Part shown: one piece after another, positions 1-11,000 of the stretch
How the letters are laid out: every line of letters starts with the position of its first letter
Position numbering within the stretch: position 1 is the first letter of the stretch
NCBI RefSeq assembly: GCF_016859285.1
Contig: NC_053407.1
Span: forward strand, 20,022,699-20,086,698
Direction of reading: 5' to 3'
Source of the DNA: Xiphias gladius
Lineage: Eukaryota; Chordata; Actinopteri; Istiophoriformes; Xiphiidae
DNA: 64,000 bases
Translations under genes and position numbers: made by a program
The notes under the pieces: generated by a model
The model's input: the letters and a program-made list of their open reading frames with translations, nothing else
Told to the model about the DNA's origin: nothing
Database searches by the model: none

Positions 1-1964
1 ACTGTTTTGTAGTAAGATTACTGAAATGTAAACAGGGAAACATTAAAAAATTTGATTTAATAAATATGCAAAATATACATTAAATTAGTACTTATTTTTG
101 AGTGACAGACCCGATTCTCTGAACATGTGACCAGTGTTGCCGGGACTTTTTCTGTATAATTTTGAGGTAAACAAATATGAAGGCTGGGAATCTTTTGAAA
201 TGTTTTTAATACTAATGGTAATTCGTTACCTGCGTTTCAGTACAGATACCAAAACAATATCTTACTTTGAGGAATGTACACGTTTTTTCTACTTAACTCA
301 CCTCCACTCCAAACTTCACAAACATTAAATATTAGACAAGTAGCCGTGCAAGAACTTTGCCTGAATAAAATAAAGTCTAAAATGGCAAAATTATGATTCT
401 CATCAGAAACTGTCTGATCAAAGGATAAGTAAAGAAGATTATCAATCTGAACAAGCATTTAATGCCAGTTTTTGGTACTCGACAGTTTTCGATACTTCAT
501 GCTACACACACTTTTCGGACGGTAAACGTAAATCTACCGAAAGCTATTTAGATTTGATGTCTAGCCATGGTCAGTACAACCCTCTTAGTTGGTGGGTTTG
601 TAGAGTTCTGATTGGTCAAGTTCACGCTCAGACAGAAAAATGGTACAGTGTGAAAAAATGCTGCTCCCTCGTTCATTTCAGTGAGACCACTCTATCGATG
701 CAGCAAGTGCGCTAACACAGGGTATGGCCAAAAAAAAAGTTGAACCTGGCTGAACATTTTTGCAACACGTCATCATCTAGCAAGGCTCTGGCAAATGAAA
801 TACATTGAAGTGCACATTTCTGATAAATATTTTATAATGTCAGTATTTCTACTGTCTACCTGACTATTCGCACGAAAAAGATAACATGATTGACGGTGTG
901 ATAAGTTTCCAGAGAAATAAAATCCTCTCTCCTTTTTTTGGCATCTGAGCCTTCAAACGCATTCATGTTTTATTCAAACTGCACTTCCTGAATCATATTT
1001 CATCATCTCACTGGCATCTGAAGCATGGCATATTTTTTATGACGAGGTTGTACTTGGTCTGAACACTCCTTTAAAGAAAAGAGCACAATGGAAGAGATTT
1101 TTTTGATTTGCAGGACAGAGTGGGAAAGGCTGTTTTTTTTTTTTTTTTTTTAGCCGAAACATTTTAAAACCAGAAACTCGAGGAAATGGCTCAGCAGGCA
1201 GTCTTAGTGGTTGAACCTTTCATTACAATGTAAACAGGAAGTTGTTTTTCAAAGAAGTGTTGCAAATGTGGTTGATTTACAATTTCAACTTAAAAATTGA
1301 GACCACATTAAAAGATTATTCCATATTTTTCTTTTTTTTCAGCAAATCCCATGAAATAACCAAAACCAACAAATCGTTAGTCTCATTACTCTCAGTACTT
1401 TTTGACTTCCTTACCCTGTCTGTGGCTATCAGTCTCAAGCCCACTGGCTTCTACTGACGATGTAAATCTTGATTTTTTTATTTTATCATTTATCATTTCT
1501 TCATTTTTAAAAGGGGCAAAGTAATTTCCTAAAACAGCAGGGTGCTGTAGTTTTTAGCAAACATTACTCAGATGAATTTTGAAATTATTTTCAGCAGTAG
1601 GTTAATTCAAATTTGATGTGCTACTGAGTATTTTTAGCTCCAGGACGGGATGTGTGATCAACTTAAAATAAACTACACTGCCCTTGTTCATCATAATGTA
1701 GGGGCATGTCACTTAGTAACTGTGTAGCTTATTTACGGAGGTCTATGGTTCAGACTTTGACTACACAGAAAATACCTTTTTTATTGGGATTTGTTCATTA
1801 TTGGTTTTGGTCGTTTCATGGGATCTATTCACGTAGGAACAATATAGAATAGCATCAGCCATACCCTTAAAACAACAGATGAAACGAAAGAATTGTGGTG
1901 TATAGTTAAAGTGCTGATTTCTGTCTCTGTTCTCCAATTAAAAAGTGTTAATTCCTCCTTTCAG
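1..1964 (+). other. Intron of cox5a upstream of its last two coding exons
   Basis: AT-rich sequence with no exon I can recognise. The cox5a exon at 1965 begins inside the protein, so this stretch must be intron, at least in its right part. I looked for the preceding exon, which encodes the conserved E-x-D-x-R-W region of the mature N-terminus, and did not find it, so it lies left of the window. Poly-T tracts occur at 1132-1152. Short open frames here have no coding character. Confidence 0.6.
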
Positions 1965-2317
1965 GGATGAACACATTGATTGGTTACGATCTGGTACCTG
2001 AGCCAAAGATTCTAGAGGCAGCACTGAGAGCCTGTCGGAGATTAAACGACTTGGCCAGTGCTATCCGAATTTTGGAAGCTGTGAAGGTGAGAGAAAAGCT
2101 TCTCAGCTGGGTAATCATTCAGGGAATATTGCCAACCAGCATCTTTGCAGTTGGTGGCCATAAGTTAACGATTAATGGGTTTTACCATTGCTTATTTCCT
2201 CAGCACAAAGCAGGACCTCATAAAGAGATCTACCCGTACCTGATCCAGGAGCTACGGCCAATATTAGATGAGCTTGGCATCTCCACACCTGAAGAGCTCG
2301 GCATTGACAAAGTGTAA
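1965..2317 (+). CDS. cox5a: Cytochrome c oxidase subunit 5A, C-terminal part (partial gene)
   Basis: Nuclear-encoded subunit Va of mitochondrial complex IV, on the matrix side of the enzyme. Two coding exons are present: 1965-2086 (acceptor TTTCAG, donor GTGAGA) and 2204-2317 (acceptor CCTCAG), ending in TAA. Joined, they give [20 protein letters not shown]..., then a [21 protein letters not shown] helix-repeat segment, [19 protein letters not shown] and the C-terminus [11 protein letters not shown]. This matches vertebrate COX5A almost residue for residue over the last 78 or so residues. The family protein is about 150 residues, so the transit peptide and N-terminal half lie left of the window. 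The continuous open frame through the intron is fortuitous. A polyadenylation signal follows about 510 bp after the stop. Confidence 0.95.
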
Positions 2318-2325
2318 ATGAGTAG

Positions 2326-2425
2326 GTATTCCAAGTCTCTGAATAGGCATAGATTTTTTTTCCCCCTCCCATGTTTGTCATAAGATGGCATTCTAACAGA
2401 AATTTTTTTTTTTTTTTTTTTTCAG
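2326..2425 (+). other. Possible small intron in the cox5a 3' UTR
   Basis: Eight bases after the stop codon is a GTATTC donor candidate at 2326. A strong acceptor, a run of about 20 T followed by CAG, ends at 2425. Removing the 100 bp between them would leave a 3' UTR starting with ATATCTGAGAG. The pyrimidine tract is the main support; the donor is only fair. It could also be an unspliced UTR with a poly-T tract. Confidence 0.4.
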
Positions 2426-2825
2426 ATATCTGAGAGTGGATATCCCCAGCACACAGAACCCTTGTACTTAAATGTTTGCCTCATATAATACATGTGATAT
2501 TTAATTTGGCCTTTATTACGTTCTTTTGCTTGTAAAATATTGATGAACCTAATAAAGGAAAATGTATCTTTATTGAGTGTCACAAGTATTTTTGGATATT
2601 TGAAATAGCTTGAGTACATGTTAAAGCAATACTTCTTTACAAGTTGCTTTAATAGAGAGAAGAGCGTCACTTTACAGCGGTGTTTGAGTGTCCAGACGTT
2701 CTTGTGAGACTCACATTTTGCCACCAGGGAGCAGTGTTTTCACATGAATGTAAAAAAAATCATTCTACTGTGTTCAGTCTATATTGCATCTGTTTTCATT
2801 TCAGGGAAAATTTACATGCTGATTA

Positions 2826-2831
2826 AATAAA
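2826..2831 (+). terminator. AATAAA polyadenylation signal of cox5a
   Basis: AATAAA in GATTAAATAAACTTG, followed by a T-rich stretch. It is the first canonical signal on the plus strand downstream of the cox5a stop at 2317 in the right distance range. An AATAAA at about 2552 (CCTAATAAAGG) is an alternative earlier site. Confidence 0.6.
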
Positions 2832-2849
2832 CTTGTTCAAACGGCAAAT

Positions 2850-4660
2850 GGTGTAATTTTATTATCAACACGTGACTGGACTATTGCAAAAACAGAAAAA
2901 AAAAAATTCAAAAATTATTTTCAAAGACCAGAATAGAAAAGTGCTTCTCAAAGTCCGTGAGTTTTGCAGCACTCAAAGTCTTTGAATAATAGTCATGAGT
3001 GTAACATGCTAATCTTTTAATAATCAGATTCATATCTTTGACTCTGATCATCGAAAAGTCAAAGATAAAAATTGGATTATTAGCTTTATGAGCAGACAAT
3101 ACCTGAAAAAAGTTGTACCTACCTGCTTATCTCAAGGGAAAATATCTAAATTCTGATTGTATCATTTCAGAATATTTAGAAAATATTACTTTTTTTTTTT
3201 TTTTTTTTAAATTATATGTAAGTTATCTCAGAGCTCTTTTTCACTGCACCCTTTGCTAGTATGTTTAGCTATTCATCGAAACTTTAACGCAATGGAGGTG
3301 CAATGGTATCGTCACGCCCGAAAGTATTAAATGATTTTTATATTATTTATCAAGCGTTAAAATGCTGTAATGTCTTATCTGGAATCTTCTGAGATGCCTG
3401 AGACAGGTTACAACATTGATGTGCAAACATCCTCACAGAATGAGAGGATTTAAACACATCTATCAATGACAAAACATTCTACATAGGATTTTTTTGATGT
3501 TTTCCACATATCTAATACTGTGTAACATTCATAAATGAATAAACCATAGCGTGCAAGTAAATTCCCAGTTTGCTTGTTAATTGAAAAACTGTACCTGTAC
3601 CTGCTACAAGGTGACGTTTACTGGGCCTGACTATATCTGTATGAGAAGAACAGATACTTAGATATTTGAGAGGAATGACTGAGGTTCACAATACAATACT
3701 TTTTGTCATGTTAGGTAAAAGTAAAATGGATTTATTATTGTGTTGGAGACCCAAACACCAACAAGAACACCCCAGAAAGCCTTTTGAAGCTTTTAGTTCT
3801 TGTTATAAAGTTTTAAAGTAAAGCACGGTTTAGGTTTTTATATCCTTGCAATCTAAAAAATCTATCTATCGATCAAAATCTATAACTGCTCCGTTTGACT
3901 GCTAGCAGGTAAGAATGAGTTGAAATTCCTCTCTTAATTTAAGTACCGTTTTGCCTTAAGCTCTCTCTTGACTCTTAGTTTTGCTCGTTTCTAGAAACCA
4001 ATCGGGTCGTGTCAACAGTATCTGCCCTGGGCTTTTTATAGAGGGAGGGGAGGAACTATAGTCACTGATTCAAAAGCAAGCACTGTTACCATATGTAGTA
4101 TGTAACTGCTCAGAAAGTTGGTTTATTACCCAACAAATAGTTAGGATAAACCTGTTTCTATTGTTTGGACTGCTTGAGAGTTCCCTTAATTCATAGCACT
4201 ATTCACAAATAAGGTAACTGTGTTGAAGTGGCTATTGGAAACTAGTTTGTACTGAGTGATGCAAAACACCACGGCTACAGCATAGTGGCACCTAGATTAC
4301 AGAAATAAATCTTGGACTCTTTGGGGAATTCACTGAAAATATGAGATGAGATGAAACATGACCTGAGTCACCTGCAGGCCATTCACTTTTTTTTCCCCTA
4401 CCTTCGTTTTAGATTGTTTAGTTCTGGTCCAAAGAAAATAAAAGAGCAATGACTCCTGAAGCTTGACTTTACAGCCAGAAATAATTCCCATGCTGTGAAA
4501 TGCAAACAATTAAAAAAACAAAAAAACAAAAACTCACTAGCCTTTGGATGCAGAGGTCAGATCCATTTGCAGTGTGAATGAAGCAGCTCCAGACTAAAAA
4601 TCTGCGTTGTCATATTTTTAGTCGTGTAACCTCCATAACCGAACCAGTGTTTTATGACAG
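2850..4660. other. Intergenic region between cox5a and arid3b
   Basis: No coding exon, RNA gene or transposon that I can name. The sequence is AT-rich with poly-A/T runs at about 2896-2907 and 3188-3208. It ends at the GC-richer promoter region of arid3b. Confidence 0.6.
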
Positions 4661-4676
4661 TAGCACTGGCCTCGGG

Positions 4677-4697
4677 TCTAGGGTTTAGGGTTTAGGG
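4677..4697 (+). repeat. Short telomere-like TTTAGGG tandem repeat
   Basis: Three heptamers, TCTAGGG-TTTAGGG-TTTAGGG, followed by TGGG. The unit differs from the vertebrate telomere hexamer TTAGGG by one T. It lies just upstream of the GC boxes of the arid3b promoter. At 21 bp it may be chance, or a protein-binding site of telo-box type. Confidence 0.6.
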
Positions 4698-4699
4698 TG

Positions 4700-5050
4700 G
4701 GTTGTCTTTGTGAAGTGGGCGGGTAGTTGTGGAGAGATGCAGGAATGAAAACCCACTTTACGAGCTTCACGTACGGGGCGGGCCTTTCATTCATCCAAGT
4801 TGGGGGGGGAGTAGGCCACTCAGTCAAAGACAATCAAAGATGTTTGAGTTTCCATGCGCAGTGACCAGGGAGGTAAAACGCAGGGCATTATTACCCCTCC
4901 TCCAGCTCCGATCACTCCGGCCTCCACACTGCACGGCTTTTTAAATCGCGTTTGATCAGAAGAAATCTTTTCTGGCCAAAAGAGAAAACTGGTCATGCGA
5001 TTTGCTTCCGCCGAAGGAAAGAAGGAGAAACTAGATAAGACCTGTTGGCG
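4700..5050 (+). promoter_or_regulatory. Putative arid3b promoter and 5' UTR
   Basis: A local GC-rich island in AT-rich surroundings holds two GC boxes, GGGCGGG at 4717-4723 and GGGGCGGG at 4775-4782. A weak TATA-like TTTTTAAAT lies at 4938-4946. The start codon of arid3b is at 5051, directly followed by its first donor site. Transcription probably starts between about 4800 and 4980; the exact site cannot be read from sequence. Confidence 0.45.
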
Positions 5051-6664
5051 ATGATGGATTACTCAAAGGCGCAAATGGTGAGTGTCGACGACTGCTTGGG
5101 AACGCTCCCACTCCTGTTTCTTACAGTAACAAAGCAAATGACGATTAATGTAATCATTACTAAGAACATTTGCAATGTTATGATGCAGTTTTTTTTCTTC
5201 GCAGTTTTTGATCCCCTTGATCATTCTTTTCCTATGGGTTGATGCAGGCTTTATAATTGCATTTATCTGCACTTTTAAATAAAGTTGATTTTTCCATTCA
5301 TAAAACCCGAAGAATCGATTAGTATCGCAAGCCCTTTCTTTCTTGTCGTCTTTCTTTTTTTATTTTTATTTAACTAGATTTTTACGTAGTGAGGACACAG
5401 AAACTCCAAGTGGGAAACATTTGTATCCTGCTACTGATTTATTCACAAGTAAATCAATGCATTTTCTGTTAATAATTGTCTTAAGCCCAAAAGCTTTGTT
5501 TCACTTTAATCCACTATTAATGTGCTTTCTCAGGCCGAGGCAGCCTCTCATAGCAAACTTTTCGCTTTAACTTGATTATTTGTTTCCATCCAAAACAAAT
5601 ATGTATATTCTTTTTCAGAGAACGCATTTAAACAACAATCTGGTAAGAGTTTAATTGGCCTCCTTTAGCCTTTTTGTACTTGTTGAATGCAGTTTCCATT
5701 ATTTATAACTTTGGATAATTTGCTGCAGCCTATGAACACAAACACATCCAATCAAATTGTGAACAGTGGGGTAATATTTGATATTTTCCACACGAAATGC
5801 TTCCTATTGTGATTTTTCTTATTTTGTTGATAGTCAAACTTGTCCGAGGAGAGCAGTTCAGCTGGGTGTCCTCAGTCCAGTCCTGCTGGGGTGAAGCTGG
5901 AGGCGGTAATGGAGCAGCTGCAGAGACAACAGGAAGCCAAACTGGAGATGAACCTGCAAGAGAAACATCTTCTTCAAGCTCAGCTCCTGTTTGCTCAGCA
6001 CGCTGCTGCAGCCAGAGTCTCTGGCTCCAGGCTAGACTCTGCATTATTTGGCAAAGCAGACGGACAGACTTATCAGGAAGCCCAACAAGCTTTGAGCAGC
6101 CATCTCAGCAGAATGGATCCAGATGAAGAAGATGAAGACACGGATGTGGACGAACAGGAGAATGATGAGTTGGTGGACGATGAAGAGGAGGACGAGGAGA
6201 ATGGGCTTCATCAGCAGGCGAAGAAGCCCAGACTCCAGCAGGTTCCCGGCTTCCCCTTTCCTCCTTATTCCACATCTCCGTCACCTGCTGTGAAGCAAAC
6301 GTCTGAATCTCCACCTCCAGCAACAAAACAGGAGCATGAGGAGAAGGACCTGCTGTCTCCTGCCGGTCACCATGCCTTCACATCACCCAGTGGCTTCACT
6401 GACTGGGGCTTCGATGAACCATTTAAACAAGTAAGTTTTCTTAGATTTGAGTGCCAAAATCAAGGGTTGTATTGTGTTTCTTTTACATCTTTTAGAATGA
6501 ATTATAGAATATTTTCTTTCATAAATTGCAGCTACAATAAATCAATTGTAATATCTCAGTCCACTCTTGGATATATTGCCGTGCTTATTGTTCCATTTTG
6601 ATGTAGCCAGAGCCTCGTTTAATTTTTACAGGGAGAAGATGAACACCTGTGACTCTCCTCTTTG

Positions 6665-6725
<61 letters not shown>

Positions 6726-7636
6726 GCACCTCTTATTATTAATTGTTAACTTCCTCCTGCTGAGAGTCAGGCTCACCGTTGCCCAGTCTGCCTGCTTTTT
6801 TTCTCACATGTGGAGGAAGGAGCGTATCCCTTTGGCAAGATGCCCAAACCTGATAGTGTTTATTTACTGGTTAGGTCAGGGGTCTCTCCTTCTGCCATAC
6901 ATCACCTAAGTCTCACACTTTCGAAAATGCATTCTCGCCACTGCCCAAGCAAATTGGTCTTGTCTGTGGTCCAGTCCTAACTGTTTAAAGCAGCTGGTTC
7001 GGGACTGACGGAGATGGCTCTATAATGAGAGCAGAGGATTAATGAAATAGCGTCAAGCACGTCTTTATGGTCAAGGTTTGCTTCGAGGGTTAACTAATGT
7101 AAGGAATTGCTGGGTAGGGTGGAGGATCTTTTTCCTCATGTCAGCCACTTCTCCTTTAAAAATGTGAAAAGAATGTAGTAAACATGAGATCCAAAGACAG
7201 TATTTATGAGCATGTTTTCCAGCAGATATGTTTAACTACTTATAGGGAACAGAGGGTCTCCTCATGGGTTTTTTTTCTTTTTTATGGGGCCTGATCTGAT
7301 TGGTTCTTCTGTGTGTATGTTTCCCTTAAAAAGGCCCCAATTCAATACAATACGTTATGATTAATGAGGACCGTGGGCAGAGGGACAGCTGGGTTAGTGC
7401 CTCACAGCATACCAGCAAGCAAGTACCCATAAATTTTACTTACAGTAGTTTCAGTGGAGCATAATGAGCTTTTGGTATTTGTTATCAAGAGTTTACACGT
7501 CACTTGGTCATTATTTAGAGACTTTAGCTTTTCTTGTGTTTCTTGAAATATATATATTATATTATATTATATTATATTATATATTATATTATATTATATT
7601 ATATTATATGTGTGTGTGTATATATATATATTATAC

Positions 7637-7667
<31 letters not shown>

Positions 7668-7961
7668 GTGTTGTGTGTGTATATATATATATTATATGTG
7701 TGTGTGTTGTGTGTGTATATATACATGTGTATATATACATGTGTATATATCTATATGTGTGTGTGTATATGTGTATGTATACGTATATATACGTACGTGT
7801 GTGTATATACGTGTATATATACGTACGTGTGTGTATATATGTGTATATATACGTACGTGTGTGTGTATATACGTGTGTATATATATATATACGTACGTGT
7901 GTATATATACGTACGTGTATATATACGTATATATACGTACGTGTGTGTATATATGTGTGTT

Positions 7962-8002
<41 letters not shown>

Positions 8003-8028
8003 TGTGTGTGTGTGTGTGTATGTATGTA

Positions 8029-8088
<60 letters not shown>

Positions 8089-11000
8089 CATACGTACATA
8101 CGTGTGTGTGTATATGTGTATATGTGTGTGTGTGTATATATGTATATATAATATAAATTAGAAAATGGAATTACTGGTTCTTTTTATCAATGTACAATCC
8201 ATGATCATTCAAAAAGTTCGGTGGTTAGTAGCCTCTTTTCAAACCTCAACAAGGCCAGGAAACTCACACCTGACGTAGATGTAGCTCAGTGGATAGCTTT
8301 GCATAATTTAGCTGTCGCTTGGCAACACTAAGTGGCAGGTTAATTCAACTGCAAGTAATCAATACATGCAGTGGGAATGTGTTTCTTTTTCTTGTGTGCA
8401 GCACCTTGAATACATTTAAAACATTTCGACAAGCACGATAATGAGATGTGAAGCTTTAATTTATACGCCTGGAGTTGTTTTTAGTTCTGTTTCTCCAAAT
8501 CAGCAGAAGCAGCTCAGATGTTACTTCAACGCTAATTTATCATCTGAACAAATAGCAGTTGATGCTTCTGCTCTGACCTGTATGTGTCAAGATTTATGAA
8601 CATCTTGTAGACAGATTATCTTTTGATTCTGAAGGTATTTCGCTTAATCCTGTTTACCGTTACATCAAAGATAGACTTAAAAGCAGCTAGGGTTTCTTTA
8701 TCACTGCTAACTAGGGAACAATATCATTGAGTTTAGCAAACTGTAGTAAAATTTGCAGCCTATAACCAGACAAACGATTTAAATATGCTTGCACTTTACC
8801 TACCCTTTTGATTAATGTTTGTATTTTTTAAGATTGAATTTCAAAACAGGGCACATTTTCAGTGGATTACAATGAAGCTGTCTTATGTAACATGCATGTA
8901 AATAAGTTCACTTTGTTACAAGTAGTCTGAAATGGGTTCTTTTGCGAGTTAAATTGTGGGAAGTTAAAATAGTTGTTTTTTGATGTTTTACTCATTTCCT
9001 TCTCTGAACTGTCTCTTGCTTCCCTGCTCATTTTACTTTCTCCTCCACTCATTTTGTCACTCAGACATCGGTAGTTAGTAGTGGGTATGCTGGAAAAGCC
9101 TCGCCGTGCTGGACAGCCATTGTTCACTCATTGTGTGCGGTCTCACTGTAAAAGCCCTTACATGTAGCATGGGTGTGGACAAAGAGCCAATGTCTGCTTT
9201 CAGTCCCAGCTCCCGGCACAGCAAGGGGCCAGATAAATGATCTTGACTTGTTAGGGTGACTAAAGGCCCAATAATTTGATTTGGATTAAAATTTTGGTCT
9301 CCCCTGCTGTTACTTTGAAATTTGGTGGGGGATATGTTTTCACTGTTGCTGTACTGGAACAGCTGAAGGATTTTAATGAAGCTCATTATAAGAGGTAGTT
9401 TCCAGTTAAGGTTTTGGGTATTTTAATGAGACATTTCAAATGAAGTGTGATTTATTTGTATTTTTTTTATCTTGACTGGTTGAACAGAGACTTTAAAGAC
9501 CTACTTTTACGTAGTAATACCAGTGAACCTGATTATTTGTCATTTAGATACATAAAATCATCTAAAAACCTAATAAAAACTAGCCTTTTTTAACGAAACA
9601 AAAGAAACCTTTTCCTGACCTACATAATGAATACTATCAGGTTTCCCAGGGCTGGATGTGTGAAAGCTCTGTGAGCAATTAACTGAAAGCTCTTTGTTAA
9701 TAGATCCACAGTTGGTCTCCCTTGTTCATCAATAAGGGGGGAAGGGTTTTATTTCCATTTGATGGTGAAAAGACTGGGACGTTTATCTACCTTCACATCA
9801 ATAGGCTTTCTGCTGCGGGAGTAACAGTCCTTTATTAGAAATTCTAAGCTGATGCTATTAAATGTGTCAACAACTCTGCCACCATAGGAGCAGAATTTTG
9901 TTTCTAAAGTGGTTACATACTGTTTAACCAGATTAACAACTGGAAACAGTGGAACAGAAAATAATTTCCCCAAGGTAAGTGTTGTTTACAGGCGTCCGTT
10001 ACAACTGCGATGCCCAACCAGGCCGTACTTGTATCCCTGCTTCTGCAGTTAGGAGTACATGGAAAGATCTTGGAGTGGCTCAAGTAATTAAAAAAAAATG
10101 TAATTCTAAAAATACATCTTCATAGTTATTCAGCTGTAACACCTGTGTTGAAATTTAGCGTGTGAAAGTTAGCTAGCGAGCAGAGAGGTTGAAAAAGTTT
10201 GCTTAAAGTAATGGATAAATGGTTAAAATAATTAGCCAGAAGAAGTAAAGGATAAGTGTTTTAAATACCTAGCTAGAAGTTATAAATGTTTAAAATAGCC
10301 AAACGTAATGAATGAATGGTTATCTAAACGTAATTGATAAATGGTTCAAATAGTTAGCTAAAAGTCAAAAAGCTAAATGGTTAAATAGTTATCTAAAGGT
10401 ACTGGATAAACAGTTAAAATATCGATAAAATGTTAAAATAAATAATGTAAACAAAGGATGGATGGTTAAAATGTCTAGCTTCTGCCACTACAGGTGCTTG
10501 TAGTACACATGCAAACTTGGCCAAACAGACCTAAACATTGAGGGTTAAACTGGATAAAAGTTGCCAGGACAATATCCACTTTTATACAATTATTAGTTTT
10601 AAATAACATTCAGTTTAAAACCAGTTCCAGTGAACTCTGATAGGGTGGTGGCAACGTTGACAACAAAGGCTGGGAAGCACTTTACACAGCCGTTGATTGT
10701 GTGTCAGCATTGGCAGTTTGAATTGTCTTTACTATAAACATGAATCAAGTCAAGTCAAGTGGAACTTAATTCGTCCCCAGAGGGGCAATCGGTTCTGCGA
10801 CAGTAATAAGACAAGATCAAAAACACAGAGGGCAATTAAATACATTAATATAATATAATAGAAGGTCAAAAAACAGAGTACAGAAGTAAACTATGTTTAG
10901 GTACTACTAAAGTTAAAAGCAATGTTTACCAAGCGTGGTTTGGCGGTTCAAGTTGATATTACCTTTTTCTATTAGTGTTTACCATGAAATGGCTAAGGTT

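Noticed and set aside
5797-6126. Overlapping open frames on both strands across arid3b exon 2
   Set aside because: Shadows of the real exon; the arid3b frame has the conserved residues and correct splice phases.
6105-6326. Proline/histidine-rich minus-strand frame opposite the arid3b acidic region
   Set aside because: It is the complement of the acidic run (GAGGAG/GATGAA codons) and has no independent support.
7464-8161. Long open frames on both strands (up to 230 codons) rich in Tyr/Ile/Val/Cys or His/Thr
   Set aside because: They are produced by the compound TA/GT microsatellite, which has no stops in several frames. No start context, splice context or protein character.
8275-8350. tRNA-like sequence: A-box-like GTAGCTCAGTGGATAGC with a B-box-like GGTTAATTCAAC
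   Set aside because: The spacing is long, the B box is poor, and the ends do not pair into an acceptor stem. At best a worn SINE head.
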